A model generated the notes under the pieces. It saw only the letters and a list, made by a program, of their open reading frames with translations. It was not told the origin of the DNA and searched no databases. 64,000 bases of DNA from Candidatus Omnitrophota bacterium (lineage in GTDB: Bacteria; Ratteibacteria; UBA8468; B48-G9; JAFGKM01): contig JAMWDI010000003.1 of NCBI GenBank assembly GCA_023819375.1, positions 124,001 through 188,000 on the forward strand, given 5' to 3'. Shown here one piece after another: positions 16,326-25,120 of the stretch. A program made the translations under genes and the position numbers. The first letter of the stretch is position 1. The number at the start of each line of letters is the position of its first letter.

Positions 16326-17033
16326 ATGCGAATAGATATAATTACAATTTTCCCTGAAATTTTTACTCCATTAGATGTAAGTATTATTAAAAGGGCTAGA
16401 GAGAAAGGAATTGTAGAAATAAAAATATGGAATTTAAGAAATTTCAGTAAAGACAAACATAAAAAAGTTGATGATAAACCTTATGGTGGAGGGAAAGGGA
16501 TGGTTTTAAAGTGTCAACCTATATTTGATGCTGTTGAAAATATAAAAAAGGAAACCCCAGAAAGTAAAGTTATTCTTACAACTCCAGCAGGAATTCTATT
16601 CAATCATAAACTTGCACAGGATTTAAGTAAAGAAAAAGGGTTAATTATAATATGTGGCCATTATGAGGGTGTGGACGAAAGAGTTGTTGAAATTTGTGAT
16701 TATGAAATTTCAATAGGAGATTATATTTTAACAGGTGGAGAATTACCAGCAATGGTAATTGTTGATAGTGTGGTTCGCCTTTTACCAGGAGTTTTACCAG
16801 AAAAAGTTCCTATTTATGAAAGTTTCTATAATTATCTTCTTGATTGGCCATGTTATACAAGACCGAGGAATTTTAGAGGACTTAAAGTTCCTGAAATTTT
16901 ACTTTCAGGAGATCATAAAAAAATAGAAGAATGGAGAAAACAGAAAGCAATCGAAAAAACAAAAGAAAAAAGACCAGATTTATATGAAAAATATTTGAAA
17001 GAAGGAGGCATAGATGACACTCAAAAAAGTTGA
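16326..17033 (+). CDS. trmD: tRNA (guanine-N1-)-methyltransferase
   Basis: SPOUT methyltransferase that methylates G37 of tRNAs reading CNN codons and so prevents +1 frameshifting. It has the N-terminal [19 protein letters not shown], the loop [17 protein letters not shown], and the knotted cofactor site [11 protein letters not shown] and [15 protein letters not shown]. At 235 residues it is standard. It overlaps rplS by 20 bases. No strong ribosome site precedes ATG 16326, so it likely depends on coupling to rpsP. Confidence 0.97.
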   Translation: MRIDIITIFPEIFTPLDVSIIKRAREKGIVEIKIWNLRNFSKDKHKKVDDKPYGGGKGMVLKCQPIFDAVENIKKETPESKVILTTPAGILFNHKLAQDLSKEKGLIIICGHYEGVDERVVEICDYEISIGDYILTGGELPAMVIVDSVVRLLPGVLPEKVPIYESFYNYLLDWPCYTRPRNFRGLKVPEILLSGDHKKIEEWRKQKAIEKTKEKRPDLYEKYLKEGGIDDTQKS

Positions 17034-17349
17034 AGAACTTGAAGAAAAATTAAAACCACAAAAAGAAATTCCTGAATTTTGGCCTGGAGACGAAATTGCT
17101 GTTCATATTAAAATTAAAGAAGGAGAAAAGGAAAGGATACAGGTTTTTACAGGTACCTGTATAGCAAGAAGAGGTAAAGGGATAAGAGAAACATTTACAG
17201 TCAGGAAAATTTCTTATGGTGAAGGGGTTGAGAGGATTTTCCCTTTATATTCTCCTAACATTGTAAAAATTGAAGTTTTAAAAACAAGAGAAAGAAATCG
17301 CTTAGCCCCAAGAGCAAAGATGTATTATTTAAGGAACAAGAATAGATGA
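17014..17349 (+). CDS. rplS: 50S ribosomal protein L19
   Basis: A 111-residue protein at the 30S-50S interface. Diagnostic blocks are [47 protein letters not shown] and [11 protein letters not shown]. The ATG at 17014 has GAAGGAGG upstream inside trmD. It overlaps yraN as ATGA. The order rpsP-trmD-rplS is conserved in bacteria. Confidence 0.97.
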   Translation: MTLKKVEELEEKLKPQKEIPEFWPGDEIAVHIKIKEGEKERIQVFTGTCIARRGKGIRETFTVRKISYGEGVERIFPLYSPNIVKIEVLKTRERNRLAPRAKMYYLRNKNR

Positions 17350-17690
17350 GAAATATAGAACTCGGAAAAATCGGAGAGGAGAAAGCAATTAATTTTCTAC
17401 AGAAAAATGGATATAAAATAATTGATAGGAATTTCAGAACAAAATTTGGAGAAATAGATATAATAGCGAAGAAAAATAGAAAAATTGTATTTATTGAAGT
17501 TAAAACAAGAAGTTCAGACAATTTTGGTTTACCAGAAGAGGCGGTAAATAAGAAAAAATTGAGAAAAATTGAAAGAGTAGGACTTTGCTATATGAATTTA
17601 AAAAAAATAAATCTTCCATTTACGTTTGAAATTTTAAGTATTAGAATAGATAAAAATGATTTTAAATTTGAAATTATTCCAATTTTTTAA
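17346..17690 (+). CDS. yraN: YraN/UPF0102-family protein (endonuclease-like fold)
   Basis: A 114-residue member of UPF0102. The fold belongs to the PD-(D/E)xK nuclease superfamily, and the conserved pieces are visible: [32 protein letters not shown] and [14 protein letters not shown], giving the D-x(n)-ExK core. Its biological role is not established; it often lies near rplS and rnhB, as here next to rplS. The ATG overlaps the rplS stop. Its 3' end overlaps by four bases the end of the convergent HD-GYP gene. Confidence 0.93.
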   Translation: MRNIELGKIGEEKAINFLQKNGYKIIDRNFRTKFGEIDIIAKKNRKIVFIEVKTRSSDNFGLPEEAVNKKKLRKIERVGLCYMNLKKINLPFTFEILSIRIDKNDFKFEIIPIF

Positions 17691-19006
17691 AATTCAAATT
17701 TTCTTTTTTCAAACAGATTAATACAGATTTCTACGATTTCTTCATCAAATTTTATTTTTCTATTTTTATAGATTTCTTCAAGTGCATCTTCAATTCTCAA
17801 TGCAGGTCTATAAGGCCTATGAGAGACCATCGCCTCAATAACATCAGCCACAGATAATATTTTTGCTTCTTTCAATATATTTTTTTCTTTCAATCCATCT
17901 GGATAACCACTACCATCATTTCTTTCATGATGCTGTAAAACAATTTTTGCAATTGTTTCAAAATTTGGTATTTTTTTCAAAACGTTATAACCAATGATTG
18001 GGTGCTTCTTTACAATTTCAAATTCAAGAGGAGTAAGTTTCCTTGGAAGAACAAGGATTTCAGAAGGAATAGAAATTTTCCCTATATCATGTAATAAGGA
18101 AGCCCAGACAATTTCCCGAACTTTTTCTTCTTCATAACCTAATTCTTTGGAAATTCTCTCTGCAAGTTTAGAAACCTTTAATTGATGTCCTGCTGTATAT
18201 GGGTCCTTGACTTCAATAATTTCAGAAAAAGCATATATAGTTCCATTTAGTATCTTACTAATTAATTCATGTTCTTCCTTTAACTTTTTTTCATATTCAA
18301 CTCTATCAGTAATATCAAGAACACTTCCCATAATTACTTTTTTTCCCAAATAATTCGTTACTCTTCCTATAACTTTTCCATATTTCATTTTTCCATATTT
18401 ATCTATTGCTCTTAAATAAAAACTTACAATTTCTATTTCTCCACTAAATCTTTTTCTTGCCATTTCCAATAGCAAGGGAACATCTTCTTTATAAACAAGT
18501 TCATAAACTTTTTTCTTTAAAATTTCATCCTTTGAATATCCCCATATTTCACAAAAGGCAGGATTTGCATATAAAATATTAAAATCTTCGTCATAAATAT
18601 AAATACCGGAAACAGACTTTTCAGCAAGTTTTAACCATTCATTTAAAAGTGTTTCATTTTCTTTTAATTTTTTAATAAATGTAAAATCAGAAAGTATAAT
18701 TGCATAATATAAATTTTTTTCTTCTTTTATTTCTATCAATTCTATGCTCATTTCTCTTTTTTCACCTATTTTAGTTAAAACCTCTACAACAGGAGTTTTG
18801 CCCTCAAAAATTTCTTTTAATTTTTCCCCAGATATAAAAAAGGGGAGTTCATATAAATTTTTTCCAACTATCTCTTCAATTTCGTATCCTAAAGTTTCTA
18901 TTTTTTTATTGACTTCTATGACGTTTTTATTTTCATCAAGAATAAGAAGGATGGAAGGGATAAAATTAAAAATTGTTTTATAATTTGAAACAGAATTTTT
19001 TTCCAT
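17687..19006 (-). CDS. PAS-PAS-HD-GYP protein (probable cyclic-di-GMP phosphodiesterase)
   Basis: A 439-residue cytoplasmic signalling protein. Two PAS sensor domains (about residues 5-115 and 120-240, the second with GIYIYDEDFNILYANPAF and FCEIWGYSKDEIL) are followed by an HD-GYP domain with SLLHDIGKISIP (about residue 305), KKHPIIGYNVL, LQHHERNDGSGYPDG (about residue 367) and SVADVIEAMVSHRPYRPA. HD-GYP domains hydrolyse cyclic-di-GMP or cGAMP with a two- or three-metal centre, and all key residues seem present. No membrane segment. It lies 39 bases after nikR and lacks a clear ribosome site. The PAS ligand is unknown. Confidence 0.93.
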   Translation of the reverse strand: MEKNSVSNYKTIFNFIPSILLILDENKNVIEVNKKIETLGYEIEEIVGKNLYELPFFISGEKLKEIFEGKTPVVEVLTKIGEKREMSIELIEIKEEKNLYYAIILSDFTFIKKLKENETLLNEWLKLAEKSVSGIYIYDEDFNILYANPAFCEIWGYSKDEILKKKVYELVYKEDVPLLLEMARKRFSGEIEIVSFYLRAIDKYGKMKYGKVIGRVTNYLGKKVIMGSVLDITDRVEYEKKLKEEHELISKILNGTIYAFSEIIEVKDPYTAGHQLKVSKLAERISKELGYEEEKVREIVWASLLHDIGKISIPSEILVLPRKLTPLEFEIVKKHPIIGYNVLKKIPNFETIAKIVLQHHERNDGSGYPDGLKEKNILKEAKILSVADVIEAMVSHRPYRPALRIEDALEEIYKNRKIKFDEEIVEICINLFEKRKFEF

Positions 19007-19045
19007 ATTTGAAATTTTAACACAAAAAACAGAATTTTAAAATTT

Positions 19046-19462
19046 TCATACCAATTCCTTACCAGTCGTTGCTTTTGTTATAGATGAAAATTTAACTCCT
19101 TTTAATGCTTTAAGTAAAAAATAAAGTTCTCTGATTTTTTCAACAGTTCCTTTTACTGCTATTATTTCCATACAATTTTCTTCATCCATATGTATATGCT
19201 GTGTTGAAATTATAATATTTGAAAATTTATGCTGTATATCAATAATCTTATTTAAAATTTCCCTAACATCATGTTCATAAACAATTACTATACAACCAGC
19301 AACTTCTTTGTACTTTTCCCATTCTTCTTCTACAAATTTTTCCCTTATAATATCTCTTATGGCTTCTGACCTATTTTTATACTTATGCCTTTTTATAAAA
19401 TCATCAAATTTTTTAAGTAAAATTTCATTCATAGAAACACCAAATCTTTTTAATTTTCCCAT
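19046..19462 (-). CDS. nikR: NikR, nickel-responsive regulator
   Basis: A 138-residue ribbon-helix-helix repressor with an ACT-like metal domain. The N-terminal strand is KLKRFGVSMNEILLKKFD, the helices contain NRSEAIRDIIRE, and the nickel ligands are all in place: His78, His89, His91 and Cys97 (in STQHIHMDEENC), matching His76/87/89/Cys95 of E. coli NikR. It would bind DNA when nickel is sufficient and repress nickel uptake. GGAGG precedes the ATG. It directly abuts the gene for a 621-residue membrane protein with no gap, so that protein may be a nickel-regulon member. Confidence 0.95.
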   Translation of the reverse strand: MGKLKRFGVSMNEILLKKFDDFIKRHKYKNRSEAIRDIIREKFVEEEWEKYKEVAGCIVIVYEHDVREILNKIIDIQHKFSNIIISTQHIHMDEENCMEIIAVKGTVEKIRELYFLLKALKGVKFSSITKATTGKELV

Positions 19463-21328
19463 TTATTCCTCCATTTTACTTCTTTTTTCAAGATTATGAT
19501 AATATAGATACCATTCCCGTATAGCCAAAACGTAAAGAAATAAAGCAAAACCTTCAACTAAATATCTTGATAATCCTTTCGTTACATCTGAAAAGACTTT
19601 TCCAAGAATACCAACAACAGTTCCAAGAGAAGAGAAAATAGCCCATAATCTCATTATATGTGAATTAAATTCATTCCACGTATCAGCAGCACTTGTTATG
19701 TTTGGAGCATTTTCAAGTGTTCTATATAAATATTGAAGTCCAATCTGGCCTCCATATCTATTGACAGCAGCAAGAATTATGTTTGTTATAGCACCATAAA
19801 AAATGTAATAAATTAAAATTGTTATTTCTTTAAGTCCTTTTAAAAAAGTCGCAGAATATCCCATCGCAAAAAGAGAAAGAAGGGTGAAAAAATCAAGAAA
19901 TCTAAAAGGTTCTATTTTCCTTTTCGTTATACCTATAAAATATGAAATTTCTTCTTTTGTAATTTCTCTTTCTTCTTCTTTCAGTCTATCATATAAGAGT
20001 TTAAATGTCTTGTTTACAGGTAATCTTATAATATTTTCTTTAAATATTTCATCTATGTATTTATAAAGCATATATTCTCCCCCAGATTTAAGCAAGTTTT
20101 TTTCATAAAGATGTAAAATTTCTTTCTTTATTTCTTGTGTAATTTTGGTAACATCAATTTTTTGAAGATTATCCACAAAATATTTACACTCTTCAATTTC
20201 AAAATCTGAAAATTTGAATTCATTCTTTAATATTTCAAAAATTTCATCTTTTCTATTATTTTCAACAAGTTTATAAATATGAAATTTGAAGTTTGAGTAT
20301 TTTGAAGAAAGTTCCATAAAATCCTCTTTTCTTTTAAAAATATCAAAAAGAACTCTTTCAAAATTTTTCCAGGCGTTCACCTCTTTACTTTCACTAATTT
20401 CTTTAATTTTCCCTTTTTCAAAGATTCTCTTAATTTTAGTTGACGGGAAATTTTCAGTTAATTTTAACGATTTTTTCATAAAATAAACTTCAGCAGGAGC
20501 CCTTATAAAAGCAAGTATTCCTGACGTAAGTGTATACCAAGTATTTCCTTTCAATTTCTCTGCAACTCTAACAAATACACTTGCGACAACAATACTTCCT
20601 GCCAAATTACCAAAAACAGTTTGTCTTATTGCATGTTTAACTTGGGGAAAGAGGCCACTATCAGAATAGAAATTTTTTAAATTTGAACTTCCGAATCCAT
20701 AAATACTATTTTTTAACTTATTAAAAGGAGAAAAAGTAGTAGCAGTAGTTTCTGTTTCTTCATAATCAAGAAGAATATCATTTTCTTCCCCAATTTCTAT
20801 CAGATTTTTGACTTTAAAGACATATTGATAATTAAGTGGACAGATAAATGGTTTTCCTTTGTCTTTTAAAACTATTTCAACAAACGGTTTAGTTTTTATA
20901 ATTTCAATCTCTCCTTTGTTTCCTTCAACATATATTTCAAATTTCTTTTCATTTATAATTCTATAACTTTGACTTTCACAGATTTTATAGTTTCTTTTTC
21001 TTAAGAAGTTTATTATAAAATTTAATATAATCTCTTCGTCTGTTTTCCTATAGATTTTTTCATTTTTTATTATGTATTCTCTTTTCCCTTCTCTTAAATT
21101 TAAAAGTTTTTCTATTCTTGTCGGCACAACCTTTATAAAAATCTCCCCCTTTTTGTTTATTGTCCCTTTATATTCCCTGTTAAATGTGTCAAAGTATCTA
21201 TAATTTTCTCTGAAGGGATTAAACGTAAAAGATAATTCTTTAATGATTTGAGTATTTTTTAATCTTGCTATTTTTTCTATTCCTTCCTCTATTTTTTTAA
21301 GTTTTTCTTTTGTTGTCATCATATACAT
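19463..21328 (-). CDS. Unknown 621-residue membrane protein
   Basis: Not recognised. The N-terminal ~200 residues are charged and look like soluble alpha/beta domains. Hydrophobic clusters follow at about 235-280 (TVFGNLAGSIVVASVFV), 455-510 (FLDFFTLLSLFAMGY and ITILIYYIFYGAITNIIL) and 545-605 (IFSSLGTVVGILGKVF and YLVEGFALFLYVLA), with a long charged region between. That makes a polytopic protein with large soluble parts. No enzyme motif is apparent. It is divergent from the oxidoreductase at 21419 and abuts nikR. M3 (21322) or M4 (21319) would sit 8-11 bases after a possible -10 (TTGACA 17 bases upstream), so the real start may be there. nikR linkage hints at metal homeostasis. Confidence 0.6.
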   Translation of the reverse strand: MYMMTTKEKLKKIEEGIEKIARLKNTQIIKELSFTFNPFRENYRYFDTFNREYKGTINKKGEIFIKVVPTRIEKLLNLREGKREYIIKNEKIYRKTDEEIILNFIINFLRKRNYKICESQSYRIINEKKFEIYVEGNKGEIEIIKTKPFVEIVLKDKGKPFICPLNYQYVFKVKNLIEIGEENDILLDYEETETTATTFSPFNKLKNSIYGFGSSNLKNFYSDSGLFPQVKHAIRQTVFGNLAGSIVVASVFVRVAEKLKGNTWYTLTSGILAFIRAPAEVYFMKKSLKLTENFPSTKIKRIFEKGKIKEISESKEVNAWKNFERVLFDIFKRKEDFMELSSKYSNFKFHIYKLVENNRKDEIFEILKNEFKFSDFEIEECKYFVDNLQKIDVTKITQEIKKEILHLYEKNLLKSGGEYMLYKYIDEIFKENIIRLPVNKTFKLLYDRLKEEEREITKEEISYFIGITKRKIEPFRFLDFFTLLSLFAMGYSATFLKGLKEITILIYYIFYGAITNIILAAVNRYGGQIGLQYLYRTLENAPNITSAADTWNEFNSHIMRLWAIFSSLGTVVGILGKVFSDVTKGLSRYLVEGFALFLYVLAIREWYLYYHNLEKRSKMEE

Positions 21329-21365
21329 TAATTTTTCTCATTTATTTTGTAATTGTCAACAGTAT

Positions 21366-21394
21366 TTGACAAAGTCAATTATTATGTTTATATT
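21366..21394 (+). promoter_or_regulatory. Sigma-70-type promoter of the Gfo/Idh gene
   Basis: Perfect TTGACA (21366-21371), a 17-base spacer and TATATT (21389-21394), followed by AAAGGGGGA before ATG 21419. A second TTGACA on the opposite strand (21359-21354) points at the divergent 621-residue gene, so the two control regions sit back to back. Confidence 0.7.
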
Positions 21395-21418
21395 TAAACA
21401 AAATTTAAAGGGGGAAAT

Positions 21419-22438
21419 ATGGAAAGAATTAAATGTGCTGTTGTTGGAGTGGGAATATTTGGGGAGATACATGTAGCAACTTATAAAACTTATGAAAAAT
21501 CAGAACTTGTTAAAATCTGCGATATAAATGAGAAAAGGGCAAAAGAAATAAGTGAAAGATATAATGTAGAATACACAACTGATTATATGGAAATCGCCCA
21601 AGATAAAGAAATACAGGCAGTTTCAGTTGCAACACCAGATTTTCTTCATAAAGAGATAGTTGTTGAAATGTTAAGGAATGGGAAAAATGTTCTTGTAGAA
21701 AAACCCATGGCTACAAAAGTGGAAGAAGCAGAGGAGATGGTAAAGGAAGCAAGAATTCAGAATAAAATTTTGATGACTGATTTTCATAATAGGTTTAATC
21801 CATATTTTATTCAATTAAAAGAAAGTTTTGATAAAGGAGATGTTGGAAATATTTCTTTTATTTATGCAAGATTGAGTGATAGAATAGATGTCCCTCTTAG
21901 ATGGTTTACATGGTCTGGAAAATCTGGACCGCATTGGTTTTTGTTTCCACATATAGTTGATCTTTCTTGCTGGTTTGCGAATTCTTTACCAAAGAAAATA
22001 TTTGGAATTGGTAAAAAAGGTGTCCTTTCAAGTTATGGTGTTGATACATATGATTCAGTAACTGCAATTTTGGATTTTGGAGGATTTTATGCAACTATTG
22101 AAACATCTTGGATTATCCCAGAAACTTGGCCATCCATAGTTGATTTTTATTTTAAACTTGAAGGAAGTAAAGGACGCCTTATTGTAGATTTTAATGAGTT
22201 TATTACAAAAATTTCATCAGATGTAAAAAAAGAACTCTCTTTCCCCTTTGTTATAGGTAATACTCCTGTTTATAATAAACCTTTTGGTTTCGCAAGTTTA
22301 CCTATTCAACACTTTGTTGATTGTGTTTTTGAAAATAAAAAACCAATTATATCTCCTGAAGATGGATTAAATAATGTAAAAATTATTGAAAAAATAGTTG
22401 AATCAGTTGAAAAAGGGAAAATTTTAGAATTTGAATAA
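21419..22438 (+). CDS. Gfo/Idh/MocA-family oxidoreductase (second copy)
   Basis: A 339-residue NAD(P)-dependent dehydrogenase of sugars or polyols. The Rossmann start is CAVVGVGIFGEIHVATY, the cofactor-site Lys is in VLVEKPMATKVEEAEEMV, and the C-terminal domain has LMTDFHNRFNPYF and FTWSGKSGPHWFLFPHIVD. It resembles the oxidoreductase at 14996 along its whole length, so the two are paralogues. AAAGGGGGA is its ribosome site. It is followed after 14 bases by a TIM-barrel sugar isomerase, a common pairing in inositol or rare-sugar breakdown. Confidence 0.93.
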   Translation: MERIKCAVVGVGIFGEIHVATYKTYEKSELVKICDINEKRAKEISERYNVEYTTDYMEIAQDKEIQAVSVATPDFLHKEIVVEMLRNGKNVLVEKPMATKVEEAEEMVKEARIQNKILMTDFHNRFNPYFIQLKESFDKGDVGNISFIYARLSDRIDVPLRWFTWSGKSGPHWFLFPHIVDLSCWFANSLPKKIFGIGKKGVLSSYGVDTYDSVTAILDFGGFYATIETSWIIPETWPSIVDFYFKLEGSKGRLIVDFNEFITKISSDVKKELSFPFVIGNTPVYNKPFGFASLPIQHFVDCVFENKKPIISPEDGLNNVKIIEKIVESVEKGKILEFE

Positions 22439-22452
22439 AAAGGAGATAAAAG

Positions 22453-23223
22453 ATGAAACTTGGAATAGTTACATATATGATTGCTTCTGAATGGGATATA
22501 GACACAATAATTAAAAAATGTGAAGAACTTGGATATCAAGGTGTTGAATTAAGAACTCAGCATAAGCATAATGTTGAAAGTAGTTTGTCAAAAAAAGAAA
22601 GGGAAGAGATAAGAAAAAAATTTGAAAATTCTTATGTAAAATTAGTAGGTCTGGGAACATGTTTTGAATACCATAGTCCAGATAAAGAGGAATTAAAAAG
22701 AAATATAGAAGGAACAAAAGAATATGTGATTTTAGCAAAGGATGTAGGAGCAGAAGGAATAAAGGTAAGGCCAAATGCTTTTCCAGAAGGAATACCCAAA
22801 GAAAAGACAATTGAACAAATAGGAAAGGCATTAAGAGAAGTATCTAATTTTGCCTTTGATTATGGAATTAAGATTCGTCTTGAAGTTCATGGTAAAGAAA
22901 CTTCTAATCCAATTTATATAAGACAAATGATTGATATTGCAGATCACCCTAATCTTTATGTTTGCTGGAATTCAAATATGACCGATTTAGATGAGAATGG
23001 TTCAATTGAGAAAAATTTTAATCTACTTAAACATAGAATAGACATTGTTCACATAAATGAACTTTGGAATGAATATCCCTGGATAGAACTATTTAAACTT
23101 TTAAAAAGTATAAATTTTGAAAATTTTTGTCTTGCTGAAATTCCTTCAAACCCTGACCCAGACCGAATTTTAAGATATTATAAGGCTCTTTTTAATGCCT
23201 ATATGAAACTTGCTCAAATTTAA
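22453..23223 (+). CDS. Sugar phosphate isomerase/epimerase-type TIM barrel
   Basis: A 256-residue protein of the xylose-isomerase-like/AP-endonuclease-2 TIM-barrel superfamily. The first strand is KLGIVTYMIASEW, then GYQGVELRTQHKHN. Metal-ligand Glu and His are likely in IRLEVHGKETSN and the late block DIVHINELWNEYP. The family contains inosose dehydratases, hydroxypyruvate isomerases and sugar epimerases; which one applies cannot be read. AAAAGGAG precedes the ATG. Its operon with a Gfo/Idh enzyme suggests they act on the same sugar acid or polyol. Confidence 0.88.
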   Translation: MKLGIVTYMIASEWDIDTIIKKCEELGYQGVELRTQHKHNVESSLSKKEREEIRKKFENSYVKLVGLGTCFEYHSPDKEELKRNIEGTKEYVILAKDVGAEGIKVRPNAFPEGIPKEKTIEQIGKALREVSNFAFDYGIKIRLEVHGKETSNPIYIRQMIDIADHPNLYVCWNSNMTDLDENGSIEKNFNLLKHRIDIVHINELWNEYPWIELFKLLKSINFENFCLAEIPSNPDPDRILRYYKALFNAYMKLAQI

Positions 23224-23715
23224 TTTTTTAAATGCATTTCTTTTAAATACTGAAATATAATTTTTCTTTTTCTAATATCCTTCAAAATTTCAACAGAATA
23301 ATTTTGCTTCCCAAATAATTTTCAGGAAAACTTTCTTTTGCTTTAATATTTTTAAGTATTCAAATTTATTAGTACTTTCTCCCAAAATTTTTCTCTCCAT
23401 TATCTATCTGTATTGTTATTTTTAGCTCTTTATTCCACAACTTCTTAATTAAAAATATATTAAACTCACTCATAGGTATAAGGTAATGTATAAAAATTTC
23501 TGTAAAAAAAACAAAAAGGCCTTCTGTAAAAAAACATAAATTAGAGAAAAATTTCAAAAAAGAAAGTAGCACCGGAGAGATGAATATGAAAAAATTTGAC
23601 AATTTGGGATAAAAATAACTTAAAATTTTTGAAAAATTTAAAAACTTTAGGTGCCTCTAAATAATTTGTACAGAAAAATTTTGACATTACCTCTACAGGC
23701 TCCTTTTTATATATT
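23224..23715. other. 492-base gap with no supported gene
   Basis: AT-rich sequence between the isomerase and the convergent FAD oxidoreductase. Frames here are short, lack ribosome sites and have low-complexity Phe/Leu/Lys products. I see no tRNA, no strong hairpin and no repeat. It probably holds the weak 3' ends of the two flanking transcripts and decayed sequence. Confidence 0.5.
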
Positions 23716-24996
23716 TTATATTATTGCTTCTTGCTTTTTTAATATTTCCTGTATTTCTTTAATTTCAAGTTCTCTTGGCGGTATTTTTTTCTTACTTGAT
23801 AAATATGCACTGACTCCGGCAGCCTGTCCTGTAGCCATACATATTGCCATAACTCTTATTGCTCCTAATGCTTTATAATCACATGAAATACATCTTCCTG
23901 CAACAAGTAAATTGTCTATTTTTTTCGGAACTAAGCATCTATAAGGTATACCATAACTTGAATTTTTTAATTCTTTCCATATATCTCCAGAGCCATCAGG
24001 GACAAGAATATCTATAGGATAACTCCCTTTTGCAATATTATCTGGAAAATTTTTACATTCTAAAATATCTTCTTCTTTTAAAATATATTCTCCTATGATT
24101 CTTCTTGATTCTCTACCTCCTGCTTGTGTAAATGTCTGCTGAAGATATATTTTTTCAAATCCTTTTATATATTTCCTATAAAATTCTATAACTTTCCATA
24201 CCTGTCTTCTTAACTCAATTTCTGCTTTAGTCATTTCAAATATATCTGTTATATCTGCTGGGTATCTTGTTACATTCCCATATATTTCTCCTTTTCTTGG
24301 CATAGCAAATAAAGCACCTGGTGGATAGGTAGGACATGGATAATTCCCTTCTTCAAACTCTTTTTTCATTTTTTCCATTTCTTCTTTACTAATCTTAACT
24401 TTTGGCCAGTGTTTTTTACTAACCCCACCAATAATAAAAGTAGTTGTTAATGGTTGAAGTTTATTTTTGTTTCCCCATCCTTTAATAAAATCTACTCCAC
24501 TTAAATAGGCAACATCTCCATCTCCTGTACAGTCAATAAATACATCTCCTTCGCAATATATCTTTTGTCCTTTATAAAATATAACAACGCTTTTAATTTT
24601 ATTTTTTTCTTTTATTACATCATTCACAAAACCATGTAATATTAATTTAACATTAGCAGACAAAACAAATTCCTGTGAGACATATTTTGTAATTTCAGGA
24701 TATTGTCTAAAGCAATCATCTTTTTCAAGATTTTCCGCACCAGGAGTAAATATTTTTTGATATTTTTTTATTTCATTTACAAATTCATATGGTATACCTT
24801 TTATAACAAGATTACCTTTTCCGTCATTAAATGTTCTTATATTAATAACTCCTGCATTTGTCATATTCCCACCAAGAAATCCATACCTCTCAATTAAAAT
24901 TGTTTTTGCTCCTAATCTGCTTGAAGCAACTGAAGCAATTATACCAGCAGGCCCCCCTCCAATAACTATTACATCACCTTTTATTTTTTTCTCCAT
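23716..24996 (-). CDS. FAD-dependent oxidoreductase (FAD_oxidored family)
   Basis: A 426-residue flavoprotein. The dinucleotide-binding motif VIVIGGGPAGIIASVASSR and the following LIERYGFLGGNMTNAG are typical of the FAD_oxidored family often found with glycoside hydrolases. DVFIDCTGDGDVAYLSGVDF and the C-terminal LVAGRCISCDYKALGAIR complete the FAD site, and ATGQAAGVSAYLS is the usual end helix. No signal peptide. Substrate unknown; sugar or polyol oxidation is a reasonable guess from its neighbours. No ribosome site; the ATG is eight bases after a possible -10. Confidence 0.88.
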   Translation of the reverse strand: MEKKIKGDVIVIGGGPAGIIASVASSRLGAKTILIERYGFLGGNMTNAGVINIRTFNDGKGNLVIKGIPYEFVNEIKKYQKIFTPGAENLEKDDCFRQYPEITKYVSQEFVLSANVKLILHGFVNDVIKEKNKIKSVVIFYKGQKIYCEGDVFIDCTGDGDVAYLSGVDFIKGWGNKNKLQPLTTTFIIGGVSKKHWPKVKISKEEMEKMKKEFEEGNYPCPTYPPGALFAMPRKGEIYGNVTRYPADITDIFEMTKAEIELRRQVWKVIEFYRKYIKGFEKIYLQQTFTQAGGRESRRIIGEYILKEEDILECKNFPDNIAKGSYPIDILVPDGSGDIWKELKNSSYGIPYRCLVPKKIDNLLVAGRCISCDYKALGAIRVMAICMATGQAAGVSAYLSSKKKIPPRELEIKEIQEILKKQEAII

Positions 24997-25004
24997 TTTT
25001 GTTT

Positions 25005-25033
25005 AATTTAACATATTTTACAAATTGATACAA
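25005..25033 (-). promoter_or_regulatory. Possible promoter of the FAD oxidoreductase, leaderless
   Basis: On the - strand TTGTAT (25033-25028), 17 bases, TAAATT (25010-25005), then only eight bases to the ATG at 24996. No Shine-Dalgarno lies in those bases, so the mRNA would start at or near the AUG. The -35 match is weak. Confidence 0.4.
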
Positions 25034-25120
25034 AAATTCATTCTGCAACTTGATTAATAAATCAGATTGCAAAATAGATATTTTTGCCCCACTCTGTTTC
25101 ATCAAATAAAAATATATATG

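Noticed and set aside
23369-23602. A 77-residue frame on the - strand in the 23.2-23.7 kb gap
   Set aside because: Hydrophobic low-complexity product typical of AT-rich non-coding DNA, without a ribosome site or family resemblance.
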